From: Heterostelium multicystogenum
Lineage: Eukaryota; Evosea; Eumycetozoa; Acytosteliales; Acytosteliaceae
Assembly: GCA_003667245.1 (NCBI GenBank)
Contig: RCNN01000092.1
Location: 1-64,000, forward strand
Length of the DNA stretch: 64,000 nucleotides
Reading direction: 5' to 3'
The notes under the pieces are model-generated. The model was given only the letters and a program-made list of their open reading frames with translations. It searched no databases and had not been told where the DNA came from. A program made the translations under genes and the position numbers. Shown here piece after piece: positions 24,121 to 36,768 of the stretch (position 1 is the stretch's first letter; every line of letters begins with the position of its first letter).

Positions 24121-24411
24121 TTATATATATTAATTAACTCTAGATAAATATATTAATCAATGTGTTATTAAGTTCATTAAGATTCATATAAAGTACCACA
24201 CTAATTAAGTTCAAATTATTGCATGAAAATTTAAAAAAACTCTTGCATGTTTATGACACTTTACAAATTTGAGTGATAAGTATGGAGTCCAAATCAGATT
24301 TATAAGATATCTTCATGAAGACGGAATGTAAATATTATTTATTAATGATTTATCTTTTATTTTGAAGAATTATATTATTTTGATGAATGATAGGATACAT
24401 CAATTATTTAT

Positions 24412-24765
24412 TTATTTAGTTAGTTGAATTTGCAAAGTAAATAATTGAAGATCTGAAAGCTTGGAATACATGGATTGGAAATGTTGTAGGATGACCGATT
24501 GGGAATACCATTGTTTGTCAAGCGATGTATCGAATTGGTGGCCATATTTAAAGAAAACTACAAATGTATTGTAACCATGTGAGTGTAGGTGGTTAACTGG
24601 GGTACCTTGAGCAAGACATGCTCTTCTAATATCATTGACTTGGTCGATACTCAACTCTGGTGTAGCACCCATGAAATCCTTGAACAATGCATTGGATTCA
24701 ACAAATGATTTTGTTACTCCAGATTGGAATCTCTCAACAAACACTTCGGCTGAATTGTTTTGCAT
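24412..24765 (-). CDS. unknown 117-residue protein
   Basis: A single-exon ORF with an ATG in an AT-rich leader, balanced composition and predicted mixed helix/strand content (AEVFVERFQSGVTKSFVESN, LSIDQVNDIRRACLAQGTPV). No signal peptide, membrane segment or cysteine pattern. I do not recognise the family. Intact frame over 117 codons in such AT-rich DNA makes it likely to be real. Confidence 0.6.
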   Translation of the reverse strand: MQNNSAEVFVERFQSGVTKSFVESNALFKDFMGATPELSIDQVNDIRRACLAQGTPVNHLHSHGYNTFVVFFKYGHQFDTSLDKQWYSQSVILQHFQSMYSKLSDLQLFTLQIQLTK

Positions 24766-25388
24766 TATTTATTTAAATATAACAAAATAGAATATACAGG
24801 TTGTTGTTGCTTATTAATTATTTACTAATATTAATGAACAACAAAGACAATCATAACTTCTTCTTTAAATAGCAATAGTTAGTTCACAAGTTGCTTTTTA
24901 CGAAAATTGGTAAAATAATGGTTAAAATTTAATTTAATTTCGGAGGGAGTTAGTACATGTCATTGATTTCTAATCAAATTGTTTGAATTTTCCAAAAAAC
25001 TAAAAAAAGACAAGATAAGCATCATTAATTATATTAATTGCATCATACCCCCACCATCAACATGAAATAAACATGGTTTTATGGATCAATTGTTATAAAT
25101 TATATCTTTTTTTTTTTATTTATTTATTTTTGGTTTTCCATATTCCATTGACAATATCCACACTCCAAATGAATTAATTTAATCTATCTGTATATAAACT
25201 AATAGAGAAATAAATGTAAAATGGGTTTGACGAAAGATATTTTATTATTAAATTATGATTTTCAGATCTATATCTATTCCTATTCTATATTAGATTAATT
25301 GATTGAATGATTCTAATGTAAATAGTTTGTTTCATTATAATTATTATTTTTATAATTATCAAGATCATTTATTTAATTTAATTAATTA
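24766..25388. other. intergenic, no gene seen
   Basis: AT-rich divergent spacer between the unknown 117-residue gene and the Cys-rich GPI-type gene. Long T run near 25107-25116. No supported feature. Confidence 0.6.
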
Positions 25389-26828
25389 ATGTTAAGACTA
25401 TATATATTTATATTTATTTGTTTATTTTATTTGTGTTATTTGAAAGGTATAAATTGTATAGAGTTCTTTAGATATGTAAATATAACTTTAGATTATGATT
25501 CAGATATATATTGTTATTATCGAAGATGTGTTGAACTAGGGGAGCCATGTGGTAGTGATCAATTTCTATTAACGTAAGAATCAATAGTTCATTGTCGTAT
25601 GACCATAGTTAATTAAATATTGATACTAAAAAATAATATATATATAGTGGACCTGTTTGTTATCAGCCATATCGATGCCATGTATGTATGAATAATATAA
25701 AACTAAAAGAGTAGTTTAATTTCATTTGATTAGATTGTTTGCTAATATTAAGGCTATTCTGTTGATCGATCAATAGAATGGTACATGCCAACATCCTTTG
25801 AAAGAAGGTGAGCCTTGTGAGTTTTCGAATGATTGCAACCAAGATGCTGGAGATTTCTGTGTAGAGATTGCCCCTGGCAATAGAGTATGTTTACCAGCGA
25901 ACTTTGCCTACTTCAATGAGGAATGTACTCGTGATTCAGATTGTATTATTGGTCTGGAATGTGTGGACGATCCCAACAATGCCATTAGAAAAGTATGTGG
26001 GACACCTAGGAGTGGATGTGTGACTGACTCCCATTGTGATAACAAGGTTTGTCAGAATGGGACATGTGTACCAATAGAAGTCTCGGAGAATAAGTGCATC
26101 CTGTTTGCAAACATCAATACCTGCTCAGGATCAATATGTGTTCCTCAGAATAATGGAAATAGACAAATAGGCAATTGTGTACCGACAACTGAATTAGGAG
26201 ATCCTTGTCTAACAACAAGAACAACCTGTGATTTCTTTAGGAATCAATATGTAAGTTGTTTAAATAGTTATAATACTAAAAGGTTGTAACGTTGATTATT
26301 GATATTTGATGGATTACAGTGTAAGATTATAAATGGATCTTTGTTTGGAGAATGTACAAATACACCTGATCCCACCTATAGACTCTGTAATAAAAGGGAG
26401 GAGTGCTTCGATTATGAATTCTGTAAATGTGATCTACAATCATCAGTTGGCTATTGTACAACAAGAAGCAAAACCATAGGTCAAAGTTGTTTGCAACTGC
26501 TTGGAGTATGTATTGATTGAACCATGTTTAGCAATACAATCAAAAAAGTATTAACATTGATTTGACATAACCATAGCTTTACAATGAGTGTGTTGCAAAG
26601 ACTGGATGCAGTAATGTTTTCAACCTGCATCCCAAGTCTTGTGCATATAAACGATGCGGAAGCCTTGCTAAATGTGTAAAGAAGTTTTGTGTTGATCCTA
26701 TGCTATCATCTCAACTTTGCTATAGAGAAGAACTCTGTGATTTGACATCAAGCAACAGCAGCAAACGAAGCATATCGAATTATAGATATTATTATATCAT
26801 CATATTATTGCTATTAACAATATTATAA
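25389..26828 (+). CDS. Cys-rich, probably GPI-anchored surface protein
   Basis: Five exons: 25389-25573, 25648-25681, 25777-26250, 26320-26505 and 26577-26828, with consistent phases, giving about 376 residues and no frameshift. An N-terminal signal peptide (MLRLYIFIFICLFYLCYLKG) is followed by many cysteines in Dickkopf/tenascin-like spacing (CTRDSDCIIGLEC, CVTDSHCDNKVCQNGTCV). The last exon ends in a hydrophobic tail after a Ser/Asn-rich spacer (IIILLLLTIL), as for GPI attachment. Dictyostelids carry many such cell-surface or matrix proteins. Function unknown; possible role in adhesion or coat is inference. Confidence 0.8.
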
Positions 26829-26844
26829 ACAATTAAGAGTTTAG

Positions 26845-28335
26845 TTATTTATCTTCTTCGATCTTTGATTCTTGTTCAAGTTCATCATTAAACTCTTCGT
26901 CCTCTTGGCTGAGTTTAGATGTTGGTACTGCTTTAACAAGACGTTGACGTAGTTTTGATTCGATTTCATTGAGAATCGATGTGTTTTCTTCGAGATACTG
27001 CTTAGTCTTTTCACGACCTTGTGCCAATTGCTGCTGGTTGTAGCTGTACCACGATCCACCCTTCTCAATGATTCCTTCTGTCACTGCCATGTCGATAATC
27101 TCACCCGTCTTGTTGATTCCGGATGTGAAGTCAATGTCAAAGACGGCCTCTCTAAAGGGTGGAGCTAACTTGTTCTTGGCAACCTTTACTCTTACCTGGG
27201 AGGCAATAGCCTCCTCGCCTTTCTTGACTGCGCCAATCTTACGAATGTCAAGACGAATCGATGAGAAGAACTTGAGAGCATTTCCACCTGTTGTTGTCTC
27301 TGGGTTTCCAAACATAACACCAATCTTCATACGAATCTGGTTGATGAATATCAAGATGCAATTGGACTCTTTTGAGGTTGGGAGAAAGCTTTCTGAGTGC
27401 TTGGGACATCAAACGTGCTTGTACACCTACATGGCTGTCACCCATTTCGCCCTCCAACTCAACCTTTGGCACCAAAGCAGCAACACTATCCACAACAATC
27501 ACCTGCATAGTCTTTGATCGCAACAATGAATCGACAATCTCCAGGGCCTGTTCACCTGAATCTGGCTGTGAAATGAAGAGTTCATCTAAATTTACACCCA
27601 ACTTCTGTGCCCAAGATGGATTGAGTGCATGTTCAGCATCGATAAAAGTACAATTGCCACCATTCTTTTGTGCCTGAGCAATCACATGCAGTGCCAATGT
27701 TGTCTACATCAAATGAAGTCACTATTAATATCCAAACATTCGATCATAGTGTATCGGTATGGTAAATACTTTTCCTGAACTTTCAGGTCCAAATATCTCT
27801 ATGATTCTGCCTTTAGGCAAACCACCGATTCCCAAAGCAACATCCAAACCCAATGACCCAGTGGAGATGACGTCAACCTTTTGTGTTGCAAATGAAGCTC
27901 CAAGCTTCATCAATGTACCTTTTCCAAAAGTCTTTTCAATCTCAGCCATTGTCGACTCTAGCTGTGAAAAGCCACTGCTGCTCTTAGCCTGCTTTTTAGA
28001 TTTAGAAGTAGAACCAACAGGCTCATCATCTTCTTCTTTACTACTGCTCTCTAAGAAGATAATCAATCAGTACACTGGACTTGAACCAATAAATCATTCA
28101 TTCATTCATGATTTCGATTGTACAATCGAAATCAAACCAAATACCAACTTTTAGATTTAGAAGAATAATAACTTAGATTATGTATATTGGCAAGAGGTAA
28201 GGACAAATTAGTAGTAGTTGGTTTCAAACCCTTTACATGAGATAGTCCATTGAGTTGAAGGCCACCGACTTTGTTGTACCGCAAACATTTAAATAAAGAA
28301 TACATGATATATATTTTCAAATAAATAAGAAGCAT
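26845..28335 (-). CDS. recA: RecA recombinase, mitochondrial
   Basis: Exons: 28335-28149 (leader), 28050-27770 and 27703-26845. The leader is basic and rich in hydroxylated residues, with an alternative start at 28305. The core is bacterial RecA, not Rad51: Walker A GPESSGK|TT split by an intron, [43 protein letters not shown], and a C-terminal acidic tail. RecA catalyses strand exchange in homologous recombination; the leader suggests it serves mitochondrial DNA. One base too many in the A run near 27370 breaks the frame in [13 protein letters not shown]. The first donor reads GTTGGT, which is weak, so the leader junction is less certain. Confidence 0.9.
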
Positions 28336-28869
28336 GTTAAACTTCACTTCCCAAAAATGTAATATTTAAAAACTTTGATGAACATTTTGAAATTTTGTAA
28401 ACAAGATTAATTTCTAAGAAAAGAATCAACCAACCAAATATTCCAAACTAGTTTAAAATTACATTTTGTGTTATCTTATTACATCAAAGGTGCCTACTTA
28501 CTCCAACAACTTTTTGTTGTTTCAGAATAATTTGAATTGAAGTAATTAATAATAATAATAAGTGAGAATATATGATTATTTATAACTTTTTTTTTATAAA
28601 GAAATGAAGATCAAAACATATTTAAATGTACATTATTAAAACTGGTTATCTTTGAAGAGGTTCCCTTTTAAAATGAATCAACTACTATAACTTTAAAACC
28701 TCCTTTTGACCATTTTTAAATTTGAGTGGTATCGATGTTTCTTTGGTTAGTATTGATTGACAATTAATAATTGTTTGAAATTATCCATGGATAATTTTGA
28801 TTATTTATTTAATAGTAACAATGACAAGTTTTACTACTACTATTGTTTAATTTTGGAGAAACCATTATT
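28336..28869. other. intergenic, no gene seen
   Basis: AT-rich DNA between the recA start and the small gene at 28870. A 63-codon plus-strand ORF overlapping the small gene (28757-28948) is Tyr/Asn-rich and AT-driven; I do not accept it. Confidence 0.5.
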
Positions 28870-29058
28870 TCATTTCTTCATTCCCATCATGGAAAGTGCT
28901 GTAGAGGTGGAATTTGTTGCCCCCTTCATAAGTGGATTAGTGGAATAGGCTCCTTGACCTTGAACCATCTCGCTTGTAACAGCTGAATTCACTCCAGTTA
29001 GTGAATTTTGAGCAGCTTCAGCACCTTTGTTTTGACTTAAGCTTGCAGTTGGAATCAT
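28870..29058 (-). CDS. small unknown protein, 62 residues
   Basis: A short ORF with ATG after an A-rich leader and low-AT codon choice relative to its flanks. Composition is Ala/Ser/Thr/Gly-rich (ASLSQNKGAEAAQNSLTGVN, MKGATNSTSTALSMMGMKK). No signal or membrane segment. Small Ser/Gly/Asn-rich proteins are common in dictyostelids. I cannot assign a function. Confidence 0.5.
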   Translation of the reverse strand: MIPTASLSQNKGAEAAQNSLTGVNSAVTSEMVQGQGAYSTNPLMKGATNSTSTALSMMGMKK

Positions 29059-29329
29059 TTTAATTAAGTTTGCTATTTAAAAAGGAAATTATTAATATAA
29101 ATATTCCAGAATAGTAATTAACATTTATCTAAACTTACTAAAAAGACCAATTATTTTGATTTAATATAAAGTAAAAACACAAAGTAAAATGTATAGTTTA
29201 TAATTCCAAATTTTGTGTATATAATAAATTAAGTTGATATTATTAAAAACAAATTCAGATCTATTTAAACCATTCTATTTTTCAACAATCTTAAAGAAAT
29301 CAATCATATTTTTCTGAAGATAAACGATA

Positions 29330-29760
29330 GCCTCTCTTTGACTTCACATTTCTAAAGACTAACCCCAATTTAATAGATTTTTGACATATAATAGAATAAA
29401 CTTCTGGACTTTTATCTGAGAGATATTTAATACTATTTTATTTGATACTTATCTAAATTATTTTATTGAACTGACAAAATGTATGTTCTACCATTTGCCA
29501 AATGGTATTAATTTGTTTGAAATTATCTTTAGAACTAACAGTTCCTAAAAAGAAGATCAGAAAATGAGTAGGAAAGTTCATGTCGGATATATCTATAGAT
29601 TCTTCATTGGAGTTTAACCAAATACAATCACTTCATGGAAATTAAGGAGATTTTCTTTTGTAAAACTCAAGTTCAAAGCAGCCCGTTTTGATCTGAAAGA
29701 ACAACTTTGGATTCTTTTTAAAAAAATAAAAATAACTTTGGATTTTTGTGGTGTCGATTA
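29330..29760 (-). pseudogene. broken unknown gene or unrecognised gene with indels
   Basis: Reading across three frames gives continuous protein-like text: AALNLSFTKENLLNFHEVIV, then LNSNEESIDISDMNFPTHFL, IFFLGTVSSKDNFKQINTIW, and finally SIKYLSDKSPEVYSIICQKS and LGLVFRNVKSKRGYRLSSEK. Frame changes occur near 29615, 29470 and 29445, mostly at A/T runs. I see no clear ATG. It could be a decayed gene or a real gene with base-calling errors. Family not recognised. Confidence 0.4.
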
Positions 29761-31216
29761 TTTACGCCTTTTCATTTGGTGATTAAGTGCCTTTTCATGA
29801 AGGGTTAATTAACCCCGAAAAACAATAACATTAACAATAAAATTACTTGTTTTTATTATTTTGTTCAGGTCAATCACCTTCCAAAACAACTACAATCTAC
29901 AAAACCTAAAATTAAAAATAAATAAATGTTGTTGTGGTTGTTGATGTTATTGTAGTTGATGGGTTTGGAGTTTTAGACCCTAGCTTCTTGTCTTTTTGTA
30001 ACTGGTTGGGCATGCAAAGATATATAAAAAATACATTTCTAAATAAAAAAACTCATTGGATTTTTGCTTGTAATTTTTGGTCATTTTTGAGGTGTCCCAT
30101 GATACAACAAAAAACAACAAAATTTGTGTTATTTTTAATGTTGACATATATTTATCGACTATCACACCACACCACACCCTCATCTTATTTTATTAGACTG
30201 TTAGAATTGTGCAAGTTTTTTTGGTAATGACCAGATTATATCACTCTGGCTTGCCATAAGCAAACAAGTTCCTGGAGAAAAACATCACAACACAATTCAC
30301 CGACGAATCACTATTTTAACATTCTGCTTCTGTTCCTCCTCAAGAGTATACTACTCTTTCAATCATCAATTCCACACCCAGCATAGTTGTGTTGTACAGG
30401 GCACCAAATAATCCCCCTAAATTAACCATAGATAGCACGCACCCCACACTTGCATTACTAGCATTAGCAATTAATAATCAAATTCTTAACTTTATTGTAT
30501 TTTGTTTTATAAATATCCATCATTCATTTGAAGAATATTACTGAAAAAAGCATTAGAGCATAGATAGAAGTCAAACAATTTTTTCCCAAGATAATTAAAT
30601 ATCAATCAATCAATCAATCAAACAACAACATCATTGTGCACTCGATTTAGAAGCAATTTAATTTTAAAGAACCAAGTGCAGCACTCAGAACCATTACTTA
30701 ATCTGACTAAAAAACCAAAAAATAAGAAATCGCAAAGACTGGTATTTAAATAATAATATTATTAGTACACACATAACAATTACACAACTCATTTGAATAT
30801 TCACTTCGCCACTACAACTGTAGTAGCTAGCACTAGCACCATAAGCAACACTCTAGAGTAATTCACATTACTAACTACCTTATATTACATTCATATCATA
30901 TTCATTATTTATTTATCATAATTGATATTGATTGTCAACAACAAACTAATTATTACTTCACTATTTACATTACTGGTTATCAACATTCATTTATTCATCA
31001 AGTTCAAAACAGTTCAACTTTAAATAAAGACTGTTCTATTCTATTTATTTAAACAACCTATCTATTTATTTAATCAAACAAACAAATAATTATAAATAAC
31101 TACTACTATACATCATCATCATCATCACGTCATCAACATCATCATTATTATAATCAAAGTTATTTTATTACCTATACAGATAATACAAAAATACAATAAT
31201 ATAAATAATAATAATA
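29761..31216. other. AT-rich upstream region of the Nramp gene
   Basis: Contains ATCAATCAATCAATCA near 30603-30620, a (CAT)n/(ATC)n stretch near 31110-31150 and AAT repeats just before the Nramp start. ORFs at 29934-30227 (plus) and 29980-30183 (minus) overlap each other and have no coding signal. Probably promoter and long 5' UTR. Confidence 0.5.
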
Positions 31217-33146
31217 ATGGGAACACCTGAAGTGAATACTACAATGGGAGAAAATGAGCCCCTCATTGAAATTGAAGATGAGGGATATGAAAAGGACTGA
31301 TCATGGTAAAGTAGTTGTAACCGAATCGATACTTGATGCTGAAGGGGTAATAATCTAAGATATGATACTATTTTAATTGAATGAATAGATAATTAACATT
31401 TATCATTTTTTTTAATACTACTCTATTAATATTTGTTACTACTTATTTATTTTTACATATATTTGTGTCAAAAATAATATTTTTGTTTCCATGTCAAAAC
31501 CTATTCGTCGTGAAATAATTATACCACCACCACCCACACCGGCCCAATACTTAAAATGTGTTGGTCACCACAATCTAGAAATTCCTGCATTTTAAAACAC
31601 TATTGGTCGTTCACAGGTCCTGGATTCCTGATGAGTATCGCCTACCTCGATCCTGGAAATCTCGAGTCGGACATCCAGGCCGGTGCTTCTGGTGGATACA
31701 CATTGCTGTGGGTGCTCCTCTGGTCCACTGTTATTGGATTCTGGATGCAGATGCTGGCGTCGCGTCTAGGAACTACCACCGGACTTCATTCTTGCTGAGC
31801 ATTGCAGAAACTACTATCCTCGTACAGCACGTATTTGCCTCTGGTTCATGACAGAGCTTGCCATCATTGGTTCGGATATACAGGAAGTTATTGGTACAGC
31901 CATCGCAATCAACATTCTCTCCAACGGCCATATTCCTCTGTGGGCAGGTGTGCTTATCACAGCAGTCGACACATTTACATTCTTGTTCCTCGAGAACTAT
32001 GGTATCAGAAAGCTGGAGGCATTCTTCTGTTCACTCATCTCCATCATGGCAATTACATTCTTTATTGAATACATCATTAGCAAGCCAAATCAATTGGAGG
32101 TGTTCAAAGGCTGTGTCATACCATATGTAACTAGAAGCAACGTTTCAGAAGCAGTCGGTATTTTAGGTGCTGTTATTATGCCCCACAATATCTATTTGCA
32201 TTCTGCATTAGTTCAAGTATGTTATCAATATTTACAATATAAATATTCTAAGCTTAGCAAACAATATTTACTAAATCATTTATTGGTTATTATAGTCAAG
32301 AGATATTAAAAGAAAGGATGAGAGACAAGTTAGGATTGCAAACAAATACTTTGCCATTGAGAGTGGAATTGCATTGTTCATTTCATTCATTATCAATTTG
32401 TTGGTAGTTTCTGTATTTGCAGTTGGATTCCTTGGTATTGGTGATATTGGTTTATCTACTGCCGCTGACTATCTCGGTGACAAGTATGGCAAGATTGCAA
32501 AGTATATCTGGGCTATTGGATTGCTTGCAGCTGGTCAATGTTCAACTATGACTGGTACATACTCTGGTCAGTTTGTCATGGAGGGTTTCCTTAGAATCAA
32601 AATTAAGCCATGGAAGCGTCTATTACTTACTCGTCTCACTGCTATTGTACCAGCAATAGTCGTTGCCATTTTATCAAACACTCATCTCGATGCACTTGAC
32701 CAGTGGCTCAACGTACTTTCAATCTGTCCAATTACCATTTGCCATTTTACCTGTTTTATATTTTACATCTCGTAAGTAGTAGCTAGTCAACATCACATAC
32801 CAGCGTTAGTATGCTAACAAAACAATCGTTTTAGGTGAGGAAATCATGGGAAAGGAGTTCAAGAATCATTGGTTAAACAATATTTTCGTTAGAATATTAT
32901 CACTTGTCATTATTGGCATCAATATTTATTTGATTATTATCTTTGCTACCCAGATTTTCGAAAGCCTGGTGGATGATACTCATTCTCTGCGTTGGATTCT
33001 TCTTTTATTTTACATTCATTATTTATTTATCACTAGGAAAGAAGCAATCCGAAGCAGTTTCCTGCCGAATCAAAAAGATATTAGGAAGAGACACAACTGG
33101 ATATCAATCATTGAATTCAGAGACTACAGCATCGATTAATGAATAA
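31217..33146 (+). CDS. Nramp-type divalent metal transporter, frame broken
   Basis: Four exons: about 31217-31346, 31579-32216, 32296-32774 and from about 32835 to 33146. Hallmarks: [20 protein letters not shown] with the metal-binding DPGN, the second key motif [13 protein letters not shown], and the transport signature region [19 protein letters not shown]. About 11-12 membrane helices can be traced. Nramp proteins move Fe2+ and Mn2+ with protons; in dictyostelids Nramp1 sits on phagosomes and matters for bacterial killing. Six or so single-base shifts occur (about 31287, 31600, 31790, 32722, 32960), each repaired by one base, often in T or G runs. I regard the gene as functional with sequence errors. 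Confidence 0.9.
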
Positions 33147-33366
33147 TCAATAAATAGTTATTGTTCATTGTATACATCCCAATACATGTTATTTATATCA
33201 TCTAATAAATATACTTACTCCAGGTCTATTTATTTGTTTTTGTAAACTATCTATCTTTTAACCCACTTATCTTTTAAAAGAGTTGATCAAAACCAGCTAC
33301 AATCAAATTACATTACTTTATTATTATTATTATTATTATCTTTATAAAATCAACTTTGATCATCAA

Positions 33367-33696
33367 ATGGATGGATATAGTAAAGAAAATTATCAGGTTA
33401 ACTTTTGTTCTGTTGGCTCAGCGGTGAAGGGAGAGGATGTTAATTTGTTGTTTACGATCACTTGTGATTCAATTTATCGTAAGAAATCAGTGGAGCAATC
33501 TGGTTATTTGGTAGAGGCCCAACATGATCAATTCATTATTGTTGACTCTGCGGAGCATTCGGTGGTATCTGATACTGCCATAAACCAATTGAAACAGCTT
33601 GTCAACAAACAAGTTGACATTAGAATTAGAGACAGAAACAACAATAACAAGTTGGAGTTTCTCAACAATGCCGTCATTGAGAGCTATACATTTTGA
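33367..33696 (+). CDS. unknown 109-residue protein
   Basis: Single exon from an ATG in AAATGGATGG context. The sequence is mixed and globular-looking, with many beta-prone residues (DVNLLFTITCDSIYRKKSVE, FLNNAVIESYTF). No signal peptide or membrane helix. The upstream in-frame extension is low-complexity and lacks an ATG, so I start at 33367. Family not recognised. Confidence 0.6.
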   Translation: MDGYSKENYQVNFCSVGSAVKGEDVNLLFTITCDSIYRKKSVEQSGYLVEAQHDQFIIVDSAEHSVVSDTAINQLKQLVNKQVDIRIRDRNNNNKLEFLNNAVIESYTF

Positions 33697-33849
33697 TATT
33701 TCAAGCAACCATCATTCTATTAAAAACACTCTTTAAAAGAAGAAAGCAACCATTCTGAATAATTCTCCCAGCAACCATGATAATGATATCATCATTTAAT
33801 AAATATATATGTACATTTTATTATTATTATTGTTATTATTATTAGACAA

Positions 33850-34422
33850 TCAAAACTTTAATGATTGTTTGACACGATCTATATTCTTTGTCATCTTTTC
33901 TTTCTCTTTGAATACAGCATCCCATTGTGTTATTTGCTTCTGTATAGTGTCGGCTGTCAGTTGCTTTTGGAAGAGATCTGCTGTGATTGGTTGGGTTGAT
34001 GTTGCTAGCTGATATTCGGAAGATTCATAGATGGGCGATATACATTGAAGATTCAGCGAGATTATGTCTGCTTGGAGTTCGCGCAGGGCTGTTTGAATGT
34101 CTGAGCGAATTTGGGCGGCACGCTGGTGGTGTGCGTGTTGGTCGCCATCCAGCGTGATCAGTGTATGCAGCTCTGCATTGAGCATCATTAGTCTGTCAAT
34201 CTTGTCGTCGACTGGTGTCTTCTGCGACATCATCATCTGCTGCTGTTGTAGCTGTAGAGGAGTGGCAGTCATAATCAACTGAGGTGGTTGCACAGCTTGA
34301 TTTTTTGCCATTGGTTGTTGTGGTGGCTGTTGCTGCTGTTGGACATTGACCGCTGGCAGATTAGCATTGTTGCCAGCGCCACCTAGATAAGGTGAAGTAT
34401 GTGGCGCACCTACGTTTGACAT
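33850..34422 (-). CDS. Q-rich coiled-coil protein, possibly nuclear
   Basis: Start chosen at ATG 34422 (MSNVGAPHTSPYLGG). A Gln/Pro-rich first half is followed by two long helices with coiled-coil character (DDKIDRLMMLNAELHTLITL, QRAAQIRSDIQTALRELQAD, then AVFKEKEKMTKNIDRVKQSL). The layout, low-complexity Q tract plus short helical bundle, is seen in small Mediator subunits, but I cannot match one. Intact, 190 residues. Confidence 0.65.
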   Translation of the reverse strand: MSNVGAPHTSPYLGGAGNNANLPAVNVQQQQQPPQQPMAKNQAVQPPQLIMTATPLQLQQQQMMMSQKTPVDDKIDRLMMLNAELHTLITLDGDQHAHHQRAAQIRSDIQTALRELQADIISLNLQCISPIYESSEYQLATSTQPITADLFQKQLTADTIQKQITQWDAVFKEKEKMTKNIDRVKQSLKF

Positions 34423-34659
34423 GTCATAAACTACTAGCAATTGATCACACTACACCTGTTCTGATATTCAAATTGGTCAAAATAACATTGACTATTTTGA
34501 GATGCTGTTGTAGTTCACCCTTACCACCAATATATTTATGAATTTGATGATGTGGTAAATTCAGTCGATAAAAACATATTTGCAACAGCAATCACACATA
34601 ATATAATAATAATCATACCAAGTTAGTTATTTTAATATTATTGTATTTAATCGTCTATC

Positions 34660-36692
34660 ATGGCAAAGAAGAGATCTCAAAAGAAGAAGCAAGAACAAGA
34701 GCAGGAGCAAGAGCATGACACCGAAGTTGAACAACAAGAAGGTGGAGATGCTACTGAGGTGCCTGCTGAAAATCAGCCAGAGGAGTCTAATGATGAACAT
34801 TCTCATGAGAAAACAACAGTTGTAGAGGAAGAAAAAAGGAAGAACAAGTACCTGCAACATCTACTGATTCTCCTAATCCAACTGAAGAAACACCAAAGTC
34901 AACTGCACCAGAGAAGAAGAATGAAGATAATCAGACAAAGATTGAAGAAGAAGAGGATGAAGAAAAAGTAGTAGAAAAAAGAGAAACCAAGACAAAAAAC
35001 ACCAGAACCAGTATCTCCACCAACACCAGCACCTGTACAATCAAAACCAAAGCCAGCACCAGCACCAGCACCAGCTCCAGTATCTTCTGGATGGGTGGTT
35101 GGTTTTCTAGTGTTGCCAGTGCTGTTTCATCTACAATCAACAATGCATTGGCAGATACTGAGCCAGATCCTGAACCAATTATTGTGGATGAGAATATGAA
35201 GCCAATTGGCGGAGCCAAGTCCGAAAAGAATCAAGATGCAGCTGATAATGTAGAAAAGAAAGAAGGAGAGGATGAGATGGAAGCTGAAGCTGACGAAGAC
35301 GAAGTTGAAGGTTTATTGAATGTTATTGATAAATCTGTTTTCAAGACAGCTGATCTTATTGCAGATTCCTTAATGTTCGCTGGTAATCTATTCTCTGTAA
35401 GATACACAATTACTTCAAGCAGCATAACAATCAAAGAAATTAACAACATTCATCTATGGATCAATTACGTTGTATAGAGTGGATTAAAAACTGTACAAGA
35501 AAATGCTAAGATCGAGAATGTAAAGGGACTAGCACAGAATGTAGCTGACATATCTATTGAAACCACAAGAAAAAGCCACCAACTCAGAGATCTATGAAAA
35601 GGGTCAGAAAATTGCATCACAGATGATGGATACCTCTGTCGAGAAGCTCGAGTCAGTTGGTCAGCGTGCATACACCATGTTCGCAGAGACAAAGAAGAAC
35701 ATGACTGCAGCCAACAACCAACAGAACAGCACTACTACAACTACAAACTCTAGCACCTCACCAAATGCTTCACAAAGTTTGTCACCTACATCGCCATCAT
35801 CCCCACAACAACAGCAGGATAATAGTGAAATCGATGTCGAAAATGAAGTTGTATTCAAGGACAATGAGTTTGATAGCACAAAGTGCTTCGAGCACTTCAA
35901 GGTGACTGCCATTCAGCAAGAGATTGAGAGAATTACCATTGAGTCTACCATGAAAATCCACCAATTCAACAGAAAGTTGTCTAAAGAGAACAGACCAGCC
36001 GTTGAAATCATCTTTTCCGAAATCAAAGACTTAGTCGAATCTGATGAGATCGATATGTCTAACAAGCCAAAGAATTTAACAAATGTAAACTATCACTTTT
36101 ATGGGATCCCAACAAACGCTTTATTAACCAACCATTACCATTTACTCAGAGCAATAGATCATTTGAAGTGGAGACAAAGTATAACAAGTATTTCGATGCC
36201 GTTCAAGAATATTTGCCAAAGCTCAACAGTCAATCGCAACCTACAGCACTATGCAGAGGTTTGGAAAAGTTGGTTCACCTCACTGCTTTGGGATTCGAGT
36301 TGATTGATGCAATTGGACAGGCTGGACTTGACGAAAAACCAGAAAACTCGGATCAAGATATCAAGCAATGGACTCTATCAAAGGCTAAAGACTACGCTTA
36401 TTTAGTCAACAAGATCATTTCTGTAAGTACTACCTACTGTTAGTGCACTTCAAGAGCTATTCCATCTAATTACCATAAACTAACATTTTCACTTAATAAC
36501 CTCAGGATATCAAGAGTGTATCATCCATTTTAACAGAGATCATTAAAAACCAAACAGAATCCACAGACCAGAAAGTACTTGAATACCATTTCTATTGAGA
36601 CCAACAATACCATCTCAATGATTTCAGATACCAGAGCATCCTTTGTTGCTATTTGTTCGATTATTTATATCAATCAAACAAAGAATAAATAA
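34660..36692 (+). CDS. FAM114 (NOXP20)-like acidic protein, frame broken
   Basis: Exons about 34660-35396, 35478-36422 and 36506-36692. The N-terminus is Lys/Glu-rich, then a Pro/Ala repeat leads to a Trp/Ser motif (GGWFSSVASAVSSTINNAL), an acidic run, and a conserved helix (LNVIDKSVFKTADLIADSLM). After a Ser/Thr/Gln linker the C-terminal half is helical (CRGLEKLVHLTALGFELIDA). The Trp-Gly-Trp plus amphipathic helices suit the FAM114 family, linked to Golgi membranes in animals. Frameshifts near 34838, 34985, 35085, 35575, 36105 and 36580 split it. Family assignment is tentative. Confidence 0.45.
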
Positions 36693-36768
36693 ACAAGCAA
36701 TACATGTTAATATAATAGACATTACAATCTTATTGAATAAATAGTTTATTTGTTTGCGCTTTGTTAGT

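Noticed and set aside
29934..30227. 97-codon plus ORF
   Set aside because: Composition follows T-rich DNA and it overlaps an equally poor minus ORF.
31241..31360. Early TGA in the Nramp gene as a sign of a pseudogene or recoded stop
   Set aside because: Removing one G in AAAAGGACTG restores a continuous frame; a sequence error is simpler.
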